Shown piece after piece: positions 7,397 to 15,495 of a DNA stretch of 33,409 nucleotides. Below the pieces are notes generated by a model, which saw only the letters and a list, made by a program, of their open reading frames with translations, searched no databases and had not been told where the DNA came from. Numbering within the stretch: position 1 is the stretch's first letter; every line of letters starts with the position of its first letter. The DNA is from an uncultured Pelagibacteraceae bacterium (GTDB lineage: Bacteria > Pseudomonadota > Alphaproteobacteria > Pelagibacterales > Pelagibacteraceae). Location: contig CABXRY010000011.1 in assembly GCA_902514755.1 (NCBI GenBank), positions 1-33,409 of the forward strand, written 5' to 3'. The position numbers and the translations under genes were made by a program.

Positions 7397-9937
7397 TTAT
7401 ATAATTATATTTATAAGTTTATTTTTAATATAAATCTTTTTTTTTATTTTATTTTTTACAAGATACTTTGCTATTTTTTGATCTTCATAAACCAGTCTTA
7501 TTATTTCAGTTTCAGATGAGTTAGTATCTGTTGTTATTAGTCCTCTTTTTTTTCCATTTACTTGAATAACAATTAGACAAGAACTTTCTTTAATTTGTTT
7601 TTCATCATAACTTGGCCATGTAATTTTATCTTTATTATTAATGATTTTTAGGCATTCGTTAGAAAGATGGGGTATTATTGGGTTCATAGTAATAAGAATT
7701 TTTTTATAATTTTCTAAAATTGTTTCTTTTTGATAACCTTTGCTAATCTCTTTGATTAGATAAGAATACATCTCGTGAAGATTGGCTACAATTATATTGT
7801 AACTAAAATTTTCTAAATTATTGCTAATTTTCTTGATAAATTTATTTGTGAATTTTACTAATTCATCATCTACATTTTCTAAATGATCTTTACTAATTTC
7901 TTCAACAATCTTTGTGTGTAAGGTCCACAACTTTTGAATAAATTTATGTGACGCTGCAATACCTTCTTCTGACCATTGAACATCTTTTTCCGGCGGACTA
8001 TCAGATAAAATAAACAATCTGACAGAATCTGCACCATAATTATTAATTATATTTTCTGGGTCTATAGTATTTTTTTTTGATTTTGACATTGACTCTGATG
8101 GTCCAACTTTAACCTCTTTTGAAGGATTATGTTTAAGATATTTTTTTCCATCTTTTAAAATAATCTCATCTGGGCTTACCCAATTGTTTTCCTGATCCTT
8201 GTATGTTTCATGACAAACCATTCCTTGAGTAAAAAGACCTTTAAAAGGTTCTGTAATATTTAACTTATCATTTTTGTATGTAAGAGCTTGCATGAAGAAT
8301 CTTGAATACAAAAGATGCAATATAGCATGTTCAACTCCCCCTATGTATTGATCAACGGGCATCCAATAATTAATATCTTCATAAGAAAATCCATACTCAC
8401 TATTTTTGGGAGAACAAAACCTTAAAAAATACCAAGAAGAGTCTACAAAAGTGTCAAGAGTGTCAGTTTCTCTTGTATATTTTTTTTCACCAATTGTTAT
8501 ATTTTTCCATTTATTTTCTCTATCAAGAGGATTACCTGTTGCTTGCAATTTATCTATTTGAGGAAGCTCAACAGGTAACATTTCTTTAGGAAGTTTTTGT
8601 GGATTGTTATTTTCATCGTATATTATAGGTATAGGACAACCCCAATATCTTTGCCTTGAAATACCCCAATCTTTTAACCTAAAATTAATTTTTTTTTCAC
8701 CAAGTCCATTTTTTTCAAGATGTTCAATGGTTTTAATAATAGAGTTCTCAGGACATTTTAGGCCATCCAAGAAACTTGAATTAAATATATATCCAGGACC
8801 AGTATAAGCTTCATCAGTAACCTTAAATTTTAAATCATCTTTTTTTGGAGTAACAACAGTTTTAACACTAAGTTTATATTTACATGCAAAGTCTAGATCT
8901 CTTTGATCGTGTGCAGGACATCCAAAAACTGCACCTAATCCATAATCCATTAAGACGAAATTCGCAAAATACACTGGTACCTTAATATTTTCATCTAAAG
9001 GATTAACTGCTATAAGGTCAGTTTCAAACCCAATTTTTTCAGCATTTGCAATTGATTCTTCGGTAGTACCTGTTTCAGAACATCTCTTCTTAAATTTTAT
9101 AAACTCTTCATCTTGCTTGTAAAATTTTGATAATGGATGATCAACGGATAACGCTAAAAAAGATAAGCCAAATAATGTATCTGGTCTGGTAGTGAAGCAC
9201 TTAATTTCTTTAACTATTTTCGATGAAGAAGATATTGGAAATTTTACTTCACAACCAAAGGATTTTCCAATCCAATTCTTCTGCATTGTCTTAACTTTAT
9301 TAGGCCATTGCTCGAGAGTATTTAAACTTTCAAGTAACTCATTTGAAAATTTAGTTATATTAAAAAACCATTGATTTAACTTTTTTCTCTCAACTTGAGC
9401 CCCTGATCTCCAACCTTTACCATCAATTACTTGTTCATTGGCAAGAACAGTTTGATCGACCGGATCCCAATTAACATCTTGTTCTTTTCTATATACAAGG
9501 TCTTTATCATATAACTCTAAAAAAAATTCTTGTTGATGTTTGTAGTAATCTACCGAACATGTTGATATTTCTCTATCCCAATCTATTGAAAGACCAAGTC
9601 TCTTAAGTTGAGATTTCATATTTGAGATGTTTGACTCGGTCCAATCTTTTGGACTTAAATTATTTTGTCTAGCAGCATTTTCTGCAGGCATACCAAATGA
9701 ATCCCACCCCATGGGATGTAAAACATTATATCCTTGAAGAGATTTATATCTCGCAAGTACGTCACCAATAGTATAATTTCTTACATGTCCCATATGGATT
9801 TTTCCAGAAGGATATGGAAACATTTCTAAACAATAAAATTTTTTTTTATTCTTATCTAATTTTGTAGAAAAGGTTTTATTTTCTTCCCAATATTTTTGCC
9901 AGTTTTCTTCGACAGTTTTAAAATTATATCTTTCCAC
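7397..9937 (-). CDS. leuS: Leucyl-tRNA synthetase
   Basis: LeuS charges tRNA-Leu. It has 846 residues (E. coli 860). The class I signature HIGH appears as HMGH at 48-51 in '[18 protein letters not shown]', and the KMSKS loop as MSKSK at 617-621. The inserted CP1 editing domain is present, with '[11 protein letters not shown]' and the '[13 protein letters not shown]' aspartate region that removes mischarged amino acids. '[13 protein letters not shown]' is typical LeuS. The anticodon-binding helical domain and a small C-terminal domain complete it. It is second in a minus-strand operon, 23 nt after the DUF3576 gene and 7 nt before lptE. Confidence 0.98.
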   Translation of the reverse strand: MERYNFKTVEENWQKYWEENKTFSTKLDKNKKKFYCLEMFPYPSGKIHMGHVRNYTIGDVLARYKSLQGYNVLHPMGWDSFGMPAENAARQNNLSPKDWTESNISNMKSQLKRLGLSIDWDREISTCSVDYYKHQQEFFLELYDKDLVYRKEQDVNWDPVDQTVLANEQVIDGKGWRSGAQVERKKLNQWFFNITKFSNELLESLNTLEQWPNKVKTMQKNWIGKSFGCEVKFPISSSSKIVKEIKCFTTRPDTLFGLSFLALSVDHPLSKFYKQDEEFIKFKKRCSETGTTEESIANAEKIGFETDLIAVNPLDENIKVPVYFANFVLMDYGLGAVFGCPAHDQRDLDFACKYKLSVKTVVTPKKDDLKFKVTDEAYTGPGYIFNSSFLDGLKCPENSIIKTIEHLEKNGLGEKKINFRLKDWGISRQRYWGCPIPIIYDENNNPQKLPKEMLPVELPQIDKLQATGNPLDRENKWKNITIGEKKYTRETDTLDTFVDSSWYFLRFCSPKNSEYGFSYEDINYWMPVDQYIGGVEHAILHLLYSRFFMQALTYKNDKLNITEPFKGLFTQGMVCHETYKDQENNWVSPDEIILKDGKKYLKHNPSKEVKVGPSESMSKSKKNTIDPENIINNYGADSVRLFILSDSPPEKDVQWSEEGIAASHKFIQKLWTLHTKIVEEISKDHLENVDDELVKFTNKFIKKISNNLENFSYNIIVANLHEMYSYLIKEISKGYQKETILENYKKILITMNPIIPHLSNECLKIINNKDKITWPSYDEKQIKESSCLIVIQVNGKKRGLITTDTNSSETEIIRLVYEDQKIAKYLVKNKIKKKIYIKNKLINIII

Positions 9938-9960
9938 AAACTTAAAAATTAATTTATAGG

Positions 9961-10512
9961 TTAATCTTTTTTATCTTTTTTAGCTTTAGCTTGTTGTTGA
10001 TAAATGGTTGCTTTTTTTAAAATTTCTTTTTTTAACTCTTTGGATAAATTACCTTCTTTTTCTATAACTTTGCATTTATTTAAAGAGTCACAATTTCTAT
10101 AGAAAATTTTTAAATCTAAAGCATCTGATCTTATTTCATTAGTTAAAAATCTAACTGTAATTTTTACATTTTGATTTAAGTTTTGATTATCAGAATACCA
10201 GTCAGTTACAATTATACCACCACTATAGTTAGCAGTTGTTAATGGCATAAAATCAATAGTATCTAAAGTTGCTCGCCAAAGTTCGTTTGAACTGGCAAAT
10301 TCATAAGTTGTAGTTCCACCAAACCCTTTTTCGGTATCAAAAAGTTTAAATGACTTACCTTCTTCAATATTTTTTTTTACTCTTTCATCTGGATCCCAAG
10401 AAACTTCTCGAGAATCTACTTTTTTATAAGCTAATGGACCACATGCATTTAGTGAAATAATAATTTGCAATAGTAGTAATATTTTTAATAATTGCATAAT
10501 ATTTTGTTTCAA
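9961..10512 (-). CDS. DUF3576-family outer-membrane lipoprotein
   Basis: A 183-residue predicted lipoprotein. A hydrophobic stretch at about 7-22 ends in a lipobox 'SLNAC' with Cys24, followed by '[27 protein letters not shown]'. The '[30 protein letters not shown]' core is the hallmark of alphaproteobacterial DUF3576 proteins, which commonly lie just upstream of leuS, as here. The role is unknown; an envelope-assembly job is a guess from the leuS-lptE neighbourhood. The C-terminus is lysine-rich. It is the first gene of the minus-strand operon, so its promoter must lie in 10513-10702, shared divergently with the porin. Confidence 0.82.
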   Translation of the reverse strand: MKQNIMQLLKILLLLQIIISLNACGPLAYKKVDSREVSWDPDERVKKNIEEGKSFKLFDTEKGFGGTTTYEFASSNELWRATLDTIDFMPLTTANYSGGIIVTDWYSDNQNLNQNVKITVRFLTNEIRSDALDLKIFYRNCDSLNKCKVIEKEGNLSKELKKEILKKATIYQQQAKAKKDKKD

Positions 10513-10567
10513 TTTTAAAGAGGTTTACAGGGTTTTTCTTAAATTACATAATTGATATTTTAAAGAT

Positions 10568-10601
10568 GTTACAAAATTAGTGTTGTAATTTTGCAACACT
10601 A
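10568..10601. promoter_or_regulatory. Two overlapping, mutually exclusive inverted repeats upstream of the porin
   Basis: Repeat A pairs 10568-10579 with 10586-10597 (12 bp, one mismatch, 6-nt loop GTGTTG). Repeat B pairs TAGTGTTG (10578-10585) with CAACACTA (10594-10601) around an 8-nt loop. They share bases, so only one can form. They lie in the 190-nt gap (10513-10702) between the divergent DUF3576 and porin genes. I see no clear -35/-10 pair there; TTGCAA at 10591-10596 and AT-rich hexamers at 10601-10620 are possible elements for the porin. Confidence 0.55.
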
Positions 10602-10690
10602 TATAACTAATATTAGATAAAAAGCATTAATTTTATGTAAAAAATAATCATTTTGCTAAAAACACTCTGTTTGTAATTACAACAATAACA

Positions 10691-10697
10691 AAAGGAG
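10691..10697 (+). promoter_or_regulatory. Strong Shine-Dalgarno of the porin gene
   Basis: AAAGGAG ends 5 nt before the ATG at 10703. Most genes in this window have no recognisable ribosome binding site, so this strong one fits a very highly translated porin and fixes its start. Confidence 0.85.
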
Positions 10698-10702
10698 TAA
10701 TA

Positions 10703-11626
10703 ATGACAAACTTCAAAAAAATCGGTTTGACTGCTTTAGCAGGAACACTGGCTGCAACGACATTTGCACAAGCAGGTGATCTTTCAGTAAGTGGTACAGC
10801 TAGAATGGAATACCAATCAACAACTAACGTAGATGGTTTAAGTGATGACGCATTTGCACAGAACACAACAGTTTCATTTACTGGTTCAGGTGAATTAGAT
10901 AATGGAATGACAGTAAGCTATTTACAAGCATTAGCTGGTGGTGCTTTAACATCTCAGGGTGTAACACTTGATATGGGTGATATGGGTGTGTTAACTTTAA
11001 CAAACTATAACACTGCTGGTATTGGTACAATTCAAGATATGGTACCAAATGGTGGTGAGCAACCATGGGATGATTTAGGAACTCATGGAACACCTCAACA
11101 AGGTGTTGCGTCACCTCACGCTGGAGACAGATTAGGTTATAAAACTACAGTTGGTGGAGCAATTATTTCAGCTGCAATGAACTATGAACAATCTGAAGCT
11201 ACTACTTCAATGGCAGTACAATTGCCAAACCTAGTTGAAGGTTTAAACATTGGTGGTGGTGTTGCAACTGATATGTCTGCAGCAAATACTGAAGATGATA
11301 TCGAAACTATGTATGCAACTTACTCTATGAATGGAGTATCTGTTGGTTATCAGGTTACAGAAGTTGACCAACAAGGTGCAAGCAATGATATCGAGAGAAC
11401 TGCTATGGGTGTAAGTTTTGCAGTAAACGATAACATAAGTGTTGGTTATGGTATTTCAGATACTGAATTTGATGCTACAACTCTAGATGAAGAGAACACA
11501 GGTATCGGTATATCTTATACTGCAGGTGGTATGAAACTTGGTATAATTAATAATACTAAAGACAATGCTGGTGGTTCTGCTGGTCAAGACGAAATGACTG
11601 AGTTCCAATTAACTTTTGCGTTTTAA
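10703..11626 (+). CDS. Outer-membrane porin (short, SAR11-type)
   Basis: A 307-residue beta-barrel protein. The signal peptide is 'MTNFKKIGLTALAGTLAATTFAQA' with cleavage likely after AQA (about 24). The mature start 'GDLSVSGTARMEYQS' and alternating hydrophobic/polar strands rich in Gly, Thr, Asn and Asp are typical of Gram-negative porins. The chain ends in Phe ('FQLTFAF'), the usual barrel-insertion signal. The barrel is shorter than classic 340-400-residue porins. It has a strong Shine-Dalgarno, a long upstream regulatory gap, its own terminator, and visibly less AT-rich, more even codon use than neighbours, all signs of a very abundant protein. Solute specificity cannot be read from the sequence. 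Confidence 0.88.
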   Translation: MTNFKKIGLTALAGTLAATTFAQAGDLSVSGTARMEYQSTTNVDGLSDDAFAQNTTVSFTGSGELDNGMTVSYLQALAGGALTSQGVTLDMGDMGVLTLTNYNTAGIGTIQDMVPNGGEQPWDDLGTHGTPQQGVASPHAGDRLGYKTTVGGAIISAAMNYEQSEATTSMAVQLPNLVEGLNIGGGVATDMSAANTEDDIETMYATYSMNGVSVGYQVTEVDQQGASNDIERTAMGVSFAVNDNISVGYGISDTEFDATTLDEENTGIGISYTAGGMKLGIINNTKDNAGGSAGQDEMTEFQLTFAF

Positions 11627-11644
11627 TAAATTGTTAATTTAAAT

Positions 11645-12211
11645 TTAAAACGGCCTAAGTTTACTTAGGCCGTTTTTTTTTATCCAACTGATAGAGGCGA
11701 ATCCATTTGTTTTTAGTAATTTTATCATTTTATAATTTTTTTCATTAATACCCCCAAGAGCAATAAAATAAGCTTTTTTATTTAAAGTCATTAAATTAAA
11801 CCTATTTATACCTAAAAATTTTTTAGATTTATTTACTTTAAAAACTGGTGATAAAAAAATCTCACTACACTTTTGTCTAAGTTTTACATTTATTTCAGCC
11901 ATATTATGAGCAGATCCAATTACATCAAAATTTTTAGGTAAACTGTAATTTTGAACATAATTAATTTTATTATTAAATGACGGAATATAAACGCCATCTA
12001 ATTTTAATTTTATTGAAAGCTTAATATCATTTGAAAGATAAAATTTAATTTTTTTATTTTTACAATACTTTTTTAGCTTTAGAATATTTTCTAGATGATT
12101 AATTTTGTCATAATTCCTATAAATTATGCATATATCTTTACTTAATTGTTGCAAATCTGATAAATTAAATTCATTAACAAAATTATAAATTTTAAAGGAT
12201 TTTTTTTGCAT
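11645..12211 (-). CDS. ThiE/TenI-like thiamine-phosphate-synthase-family protein
   Basis: A 188-residue TIM-barrel fragment aligned by eye to ThiE/TenI: 'IIYRNYDK' at the substrate-binding R.K position, 'YLSNDIKLSIKLKLDGVYIPS' where ThiE has 'NDR.dlA...aDGVHLGQ', 'GSAHNMAEI' for 'GrSvHs..E', 'FLSPVF.VNKSKKFLG' for 'ySPvFpT.sK...G', and 'IALGGIN' for the phosphate-binding GG loop. The VHLGQ residues are altered to VYIPS, so true thiamine-phosphate synthase activity is doubtful; a TenI-like or diverged role is possible. The last seven codons double as the porin terminator. The ATG overlaps by 6 nt with the TTG start of the divergent yggS-like gene. Confidence 0.7.
   Translation of the reverse strand: MQKKSFKIYNFVNEFNLSDLQQLSKDICIIYRNYDKINHLENILKLKKYCKNKKIKFYLSNDIKLSIKLKLDGVYIPSFNNKINYVQNYSLPKNFDVIGSAHNMAEINVKLRQKCSEIFLSPVFKVNKSKKFLGINRFNLMTLNKKAYFIALGGINEKNYKMIKLLKTNGFASISWIKKNGLSKLRPF
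11647..11680 (+). terminator. Intrinsic terminator of the porin gene
   Basis: CGGCCTAAG (11651-11659), loop TTTA, CTTAGGCCG (11664-11672): a perfect 9-bp GC-rich stem, extendable by four A-T pairs, followed by an unbroken T run to 11680. It starts 21 nt after the porin stop. A-rich sequence on the other side means it could also work for the opposite strand. It lies wholly within the last codons of the convergent ThiE-like gene. It is the only convincing intrinsic terminator I found. Confidence 0.93.
12194..12208 (+). promoter_or_regulatory. Shine-Dalgarno plus TTG start of the yggS-like gene
   Basis: AAAGGA (12194-12199), a 6-nt T spacer, then TTG at 12206-12208. This decides the start of the YggS-family gene and lies inside the first codons of the opposite-strand ThiE-like gene. 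Confidence 0.7.
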
Positions 12212-12859
12212 AACAGTATTAATAACTTAGCTTTAATAAACGACCAGATAAAGTCAAAATTTGGTTTAGTAAAAAATTTAAAAATTATTGCAGTAAGTAA
12301 AACATTTCCAATGTCAGAAATTAATCCACTAATAGAAAACGGCCAGATTCATTTTGGTGAAAATAAAGTTCAGGAGGCTGTTGATAAATGGTCTGATATT
12401 AAAAAATTAAATAAAAGTTTGAAACTTCACATGATAGGAAAACTCCAAACAAATAAAGTAAAGTATGTAGTTCCTTTGTTTGATTATATTCATTCTTTAG
12501 ATAATATTAAATTAGCAGAAAAAATAGCGTCAGAACAAATAAAAAAAAATAAAAATTTAAAAATTTTTATTCAGGTGAATATTGGAAATGAGTCCCAAAA
12601 ATCTGGAATAAATATTAGTGAATTAAAAAATTTTTATGAAAAATGTACTCGAGAGTTAAATCTTAATATCGTAGGATTGATGTGTCTACCCCCTCAACAT
12701 GAATCAGTAAAAAACTATTTTAATGAAATGGTAAAATTAAAAAAAACACTTAATGTTGAAGATTTAAGTATGGGAATGTCAGAGGATTATCTAGAGGCTG
12801 TTGGTTGTGGTGCCACTTATATACGAATTGGTTCTAAGATATTTGGTGACAGATCTTAA
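12206..12859 (+). CDS. YggS/PROSC-family pyridoxal-phosphate homeostasis protein
   Basis: A 217-residue member of the PLP-binding YggS family, which buffers free pyridoxal phosphate and affects amino-acid metabolism without a known catalytic reaction. The PLP lysine is K32 in 'IIAVSKTFP'. Other family blocks are 'HFGENKVQEA', 'HMIGKLQTNKVKY', 'SLDN.KLAEKI', 'QVNIGNESQKSGI', 'GLMCLPP' and 'LSMGMSEDYLEAVGCGATYIRIGSKIFG'. The start is a TTG at 12206. It is supported by AAAGGA at 12194-12199 six nt upstream and by the expected N-terminal helix; no ATG gives a full-length protein. It overlaps divergent ThiE-like by 6 nt and shares a TTAA stop with the next, convergent gene. Confidence 0.93.
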   Translation: MHNSINNLALINDQIKSKFGLVKNLKIIAVSKTFPMSEINPLIENGQIHFGENKVQEAVDKWSDIKKLNKSLKLHMIGKLQTNKVKYVVPLFDYIHSLDNIKLAEKIASEQIKKNKNLKIFIQVNIGNESQKSGINISELKNFYEKCTRELNLNIVGLMCLPPQHESVKNYFNEMVKLKKTLNVEDLSMGMSEDYLEAVGCGATYIRIGSKIFGDRS

Positions 12860-13347
12860 ATAATTTTAATTTTAGTTTTTTTATCAATTAGCTTCAGCAA
12901 TATTAACATATTCTTTTTCTTAATTGCTACACAGCCTTGTGTTTTTTTATAGTTACTTGTTAAGTGTATAAAAATTGCACTACCTTTATTTTTTTTAGGT
13001 TTTTTTGTATTATATTTAATTGGAATTAAAAGATCGTATTTTTTATCATTTCTATACAGTTTTTCGTGCCTTATTTTATTATTTATTTTGATAAGTTTGT
13101 TGTAAAATTTGCTTTTTACATCATCACACCACCCAAAATTTGACTTTATTTCTATTTTTTTAAGTTTGGTAGATATTTGGAAAACTCTATCTTTCCTAAA
13201 ATATAATGGGCCCAAAGCATAAAGACCTTTAGGTGTTTTATTATCACCTTCAATTTTTTTTGTGGTTCTTCCATTTTTACCTATCGAACATTTAAATTTA
13301 AATTCGTCGTATAAAAGTGTATCTTTCTTTACAATTATAATTTTCAT
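12856..13347 (-). CDS. L,D-transpeptidase catalytic-domain (YkuD-family) protein
   Basis: A 163-residue protein built almost entirely of one YkuD/L,D-transpeptidase domain. The catalytic motif is 'IFIHLTSNYKKTQGCVAI', with His128 and Cys139 in the T-x-G-C form that replaces the commoner SHGC. 'GDNKTPKGLYALGPLYFRKDRV' is the typical entry to the domain. Such enzymes form 3-3 cross-links or anchor lipoproteins on peptidoglycan. No signal peptide or membrane segment is visible at this start, which is odd for a periplasmic enzyme; some family members of unknown role share this. Its stop overlaps the yggS-like stop in TTAA (12856-12859), and it is divergent from the regulator gene 9 nt away. Confidence 0.85.
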   Translation of the reverse strand: MKIIIVKKDTLLYDEFKFKCSIGKNGRTTKKIEGDNKTPKGLYALGPLYFRKDRVFQISTKLKKIEIKSNFGWCDDVKSKFYNKLIKINNKIRHEKLYRNDKKYDLLIPIKYNTKKPKKNKGSAIFIHLTSNYKKTQGCVAIKKKNMLILLKLIDKKTKIKII

Positions 13348-13356
13348 ATAAACATT

Positions 13357-13917
13357 ATGATTAAAAAAACTCTATTTGTATATAATTCGTTAAATCTATT
13401 TAATATAATAAATGAAATTAAGGAAAATTTTTATTTTGAATTAGAATATATTGATACAAAAAGTCATAAAAAAATTAATTTTGAAAAATATAAAAACTAT
13501 TTAATTATCAGCACTAGATTCAATGAAAAAATTAAAAACTGCACCATTATTGATAATTTACCAATAAAAATCTCAAAATTAGTTGAAATAATCAATTTAA
13601 ATTTTCTAAAAAAACAATTTCAAGCTCAATCAGAGCATAAAATTACAAAATACACTTTAGATTTGAATTCAAGAAAAATATTTTTTGAAAATAAAAGTTT
13701 AAATTTAACCGAAAAAGAGAGTGATTTAATTCTATTTATTAATTCTCACAAAAGGGCAGATCTTAAAACAATACAAAAAACAGTTTGGGGTCATTCCAAT
13801 GATTTAGAAACGCATACAGTAGAAACACATATTTATAGGCTTAGAAAAAAAATGATTAAACATTTTGAAGATCATAGTTTTATTAACCATGATCAAGATG
13901 GTTATTTTATAAATTAA
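13357..13917 (+). CDS. Winged-helix (OmpR/PhoB-type) regulator with degenerate receiver-like N-terminus
   Basis: A 186-residue protein. Residues about 95-186 form an OmpR/PhoB-type winged helix: 'LNLTEKESDLILFI', 'VWGHSNDLETHTVETHIYRLRKKM' (recognition helix) and a C-terminal hairpin ending 'DQDGYFIN'. The first 80 or so residues have an alternating alpha/beta pattern like a receiver domain, but where the phospho-accepting Asp should be it reads 'NYLIISTRF', and the acidic N-terminal pair is absent. It is therefore probably not phosphorylated. No histidine kinase gene lies nearby. Neighbours are an L,D-transpeptidase-like gene (divergent, 9 nt) and a PfkB kinase (convergent, shared TTAA stops). 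Targets are unknown. Confidence 0.82.
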   Translation: MIKKTLFVYNSLNLFNIINEIKENFYFELEYIDTKSHKKINFEKYKNYLIISTRFNEKIKNCTIIDNLPIKISKLVEIINLNFLKKQFQAQSEHKITKYTLDLNSRKIFFENKSLNLTEKESDLILFINSHKRADLKTIQKTVWGHSNDLETHTVETHIYRLRKKMIKHFEDHSFINHDQDGYFIN

Positions 13918-14840
13918 ATTCTAGCACCAATTTTTTGTATTATTTTAGACGATAATCCTGTGCCTTTAATTAAGCACTCTTTAATTGATAAATTATTGAT
14001 TATTCCATGGAGATATCCAGCAGCAAATAAGTCACCAGCACCAGTTAAATCTTTGATATTGAGATTTTTTTGAGACTCACACTCAATTAGTTCATCATTT
14101 AGTATAGATAAAGCACCTTTTTCACCTCTTGTAATGACAACATTTTTTTTAATTTGTTTTGAAAAATTTACTATTTCTTCAAAAGAATTAGCATTAATTA
14201 GTGAAGTAATCTCTTGCTCATTGGCAAAAATAATATCTAGTTTATTTTTAGCTAGTTCTAAAAAATGTGCCTTGTGTCTTTCAACACAAAATAAATCAGA
14301 TAATGACATTGCAACTTTATTTGAATTAATTATTGCTTTATCAAAAGCTTTTTTTGGTTCTCCTTCATCCCATAGGTATCCTTCTAAAAATGTTATCTCA
14401 CTATTTTTAACAACTGACGCATCTATATCTGTGTCATTTATTTTACCTGCTGTACCTAAAAAAGTACACATTGTGCGCTCTGAGTCTGGTGTAATCAAAA
14501 TTAAACAACTTCCTGTAGGAATAGTTTCTTTTTTTTTTTTATAAAAATAATTAACTTTTTCTTTTTTTAACCCTTCTTCATATTTTTGACCCAAATTATC
14601 GTCACTAACTTTACCAATAAAACCAACATCATTGCCTAATTGAGATAATCCAACTATAGAATTAGCAACTGATCCACCTGATACAGTTTCTTCAATATTT
14701 ATAAGGGTTAAAAGAGTTTTAAATTCATCCTCATCTATAAGCTTCATAGTACTTTTTGTTAATGAATTTTTAACTAAAAAATCATCATCTACTTTGCACA
14801 GAACATCTACAATTGCATTTCCAATTCCTAAAATTTTCAT
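13914..14840 (-). CDS. PfkB-family carbohydrate/nucleoside kinase (adenosine-kinase-like)
   Basis: A 308-residue ribokinase-fold enzyme. The N-terminus 'ILGIGNAIVDVLCKV' and the substrate glycine pair 'SGGSVANSIVGLSQLG' are PfkB signature 1. 'DLTGAGDLFAAGYLHG' is signature 2, with the catalytic base Asp270 and the GAGD anion hole. Alphaproteobacterial proteins of this sort are usually annotated as adenosine kinase; sugar kinases share the same motifs, so the substrate is open. It begins 1 nt after the nth stop and so probably belongs to the dapB-nth unit. Its stop shares TTAA with the convergent regulator gene. Confidence 0.87.
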   Translation of the reverse strand: MKILGIGNAIVDVLCKVDDDFLVKNSLTKSTMKLIDEDEFKTLLTLINIEETVSGGSVANSIVGLSQLGNDVGFIGKVSDDNLGQKYEEGLKKEKVNYFYKKKKETIPTGSCLILITPDSERTMCTFLGTAGKINDTDIDASVVKNSEITFLEGYLWDEGEPKKAFDKAIINSNKVAMSLSDLFCVERHKAHFLELAKNKLDIIFANEQEITSLINANSFEEIVNFSKQIKKNVVITRGEKGALSILNDELIECESQKNLNIKDLTGAGDLFAAGYLHGIINNLSIKECLIKGTGLSSKIIQKIGARI

Positions 14841-14841
14841 G

Positions 14842-15495
14842 TTAAGCTTTTTTGGTTATCACAGGTTTTTTTCGACTAGGATAACAAGTGTTACAAATTT
14901 TGCAAGTTAAACCATAGCATTCTCTCGCTTTGCAATATTCCCTCCCATAATAAATAATTTGTAGATGAAGTTTAGACCAAGTATTTTTTGGAAATATTCT
15001 TTTCAAATCTTTTTCGGTTTGAATTACATTTTTACCATTAGTCAGTCCCCATCTCTGTGCCAGTCTATGTATATGAGTATCAACGGCAAATGCTGGGTAT
15101 CCAAACCCTTGAGACATAACAACACTTGCAGTTTTATGTCCAACACCAGGCAATTTTTCAAGCTCTTCAAAAGTTTTTGGCACTTTACCATTATGTTTTT
15201 CCAAAAGCTGATTAGACATTAAGTAAATACTTTTTGCTTTAATTCTAAAAATACCAATTTTTTTAATTAAATTTTCTATTTTTTTTCTTCCTAATTTTAC
15301 AAAATGCTCTGGCTTATTATATTTTGGATATATATTTTTTGTTACATTATTTACATTTAAATCAGTACATTGTGCTGACAAAAGAACAGAAACTAAAAGT
15401 GTAAATATATTTCTATGTTTTAATGGAACAGGTGTAGCAGGGTAAATTTTATTTAAAATTTTTAATATATTTTTTGCTTTTTCTTTTTCATTCAT
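14842..15495 (-). CDS. nth: Endonuclease III (DNA glycosylase/AP lyase)
   Basis: Nth excises oxidised pyrimidines and nicks abasic sites. I take the ATG at 15495, giving 217 residues (E. coli 211). A longer in-frame start 60 nt upstream would add 20 residues that lie inside dapB and are not Nth-like. The chosen ATG overlaps the dapB TAA (TAATG), as at other junctions here. 'LLSAQCTD' is the DNA-intercalating loop. The helix-hairpin-helix 'LPGVGHKTASVV' holds the catalytic Lys, and 'AVDTHIHRLAQRWGL' the catalytic Asp. The C-terminal iron-sulfur cysteines are present but oddly spaced (C, +5, +10, +13, +16). Confidence 0.95.
   Translation of the reverse strand: MNEKEKAKNILKILNKIYPATPVPLKHRNIFTLLVSVLLSAQCTDLNVNNVTKNIYPKYNKPEHFVKLGRKKIENLIKKIGIFRIKAKSIYLMSNQLLEKHNGKVPKTFEELEKLPGVGHKTASVVMSQGFGYPAFAVDTHIHRLAQRWGLTNGKNVIQTEKDLKRIFPKNTWSKLHLQIIYYGREYCKARECYGLTCKICNTCYPSRKKPVITKKA

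Noticed and set aside
8206..8221. parS-like TGTTTCATGACAAACC in leuS
   Set aside because: It has four mismatches to the parS core and is not palindromic.
10513..10702. Possible small RNA or riboswitch in the porin upstream gap
   Set aside because: Apart from the two alternative hairpins I see no known riboswitch core or promoter-terminator pair, so I report only the inverted repeats.
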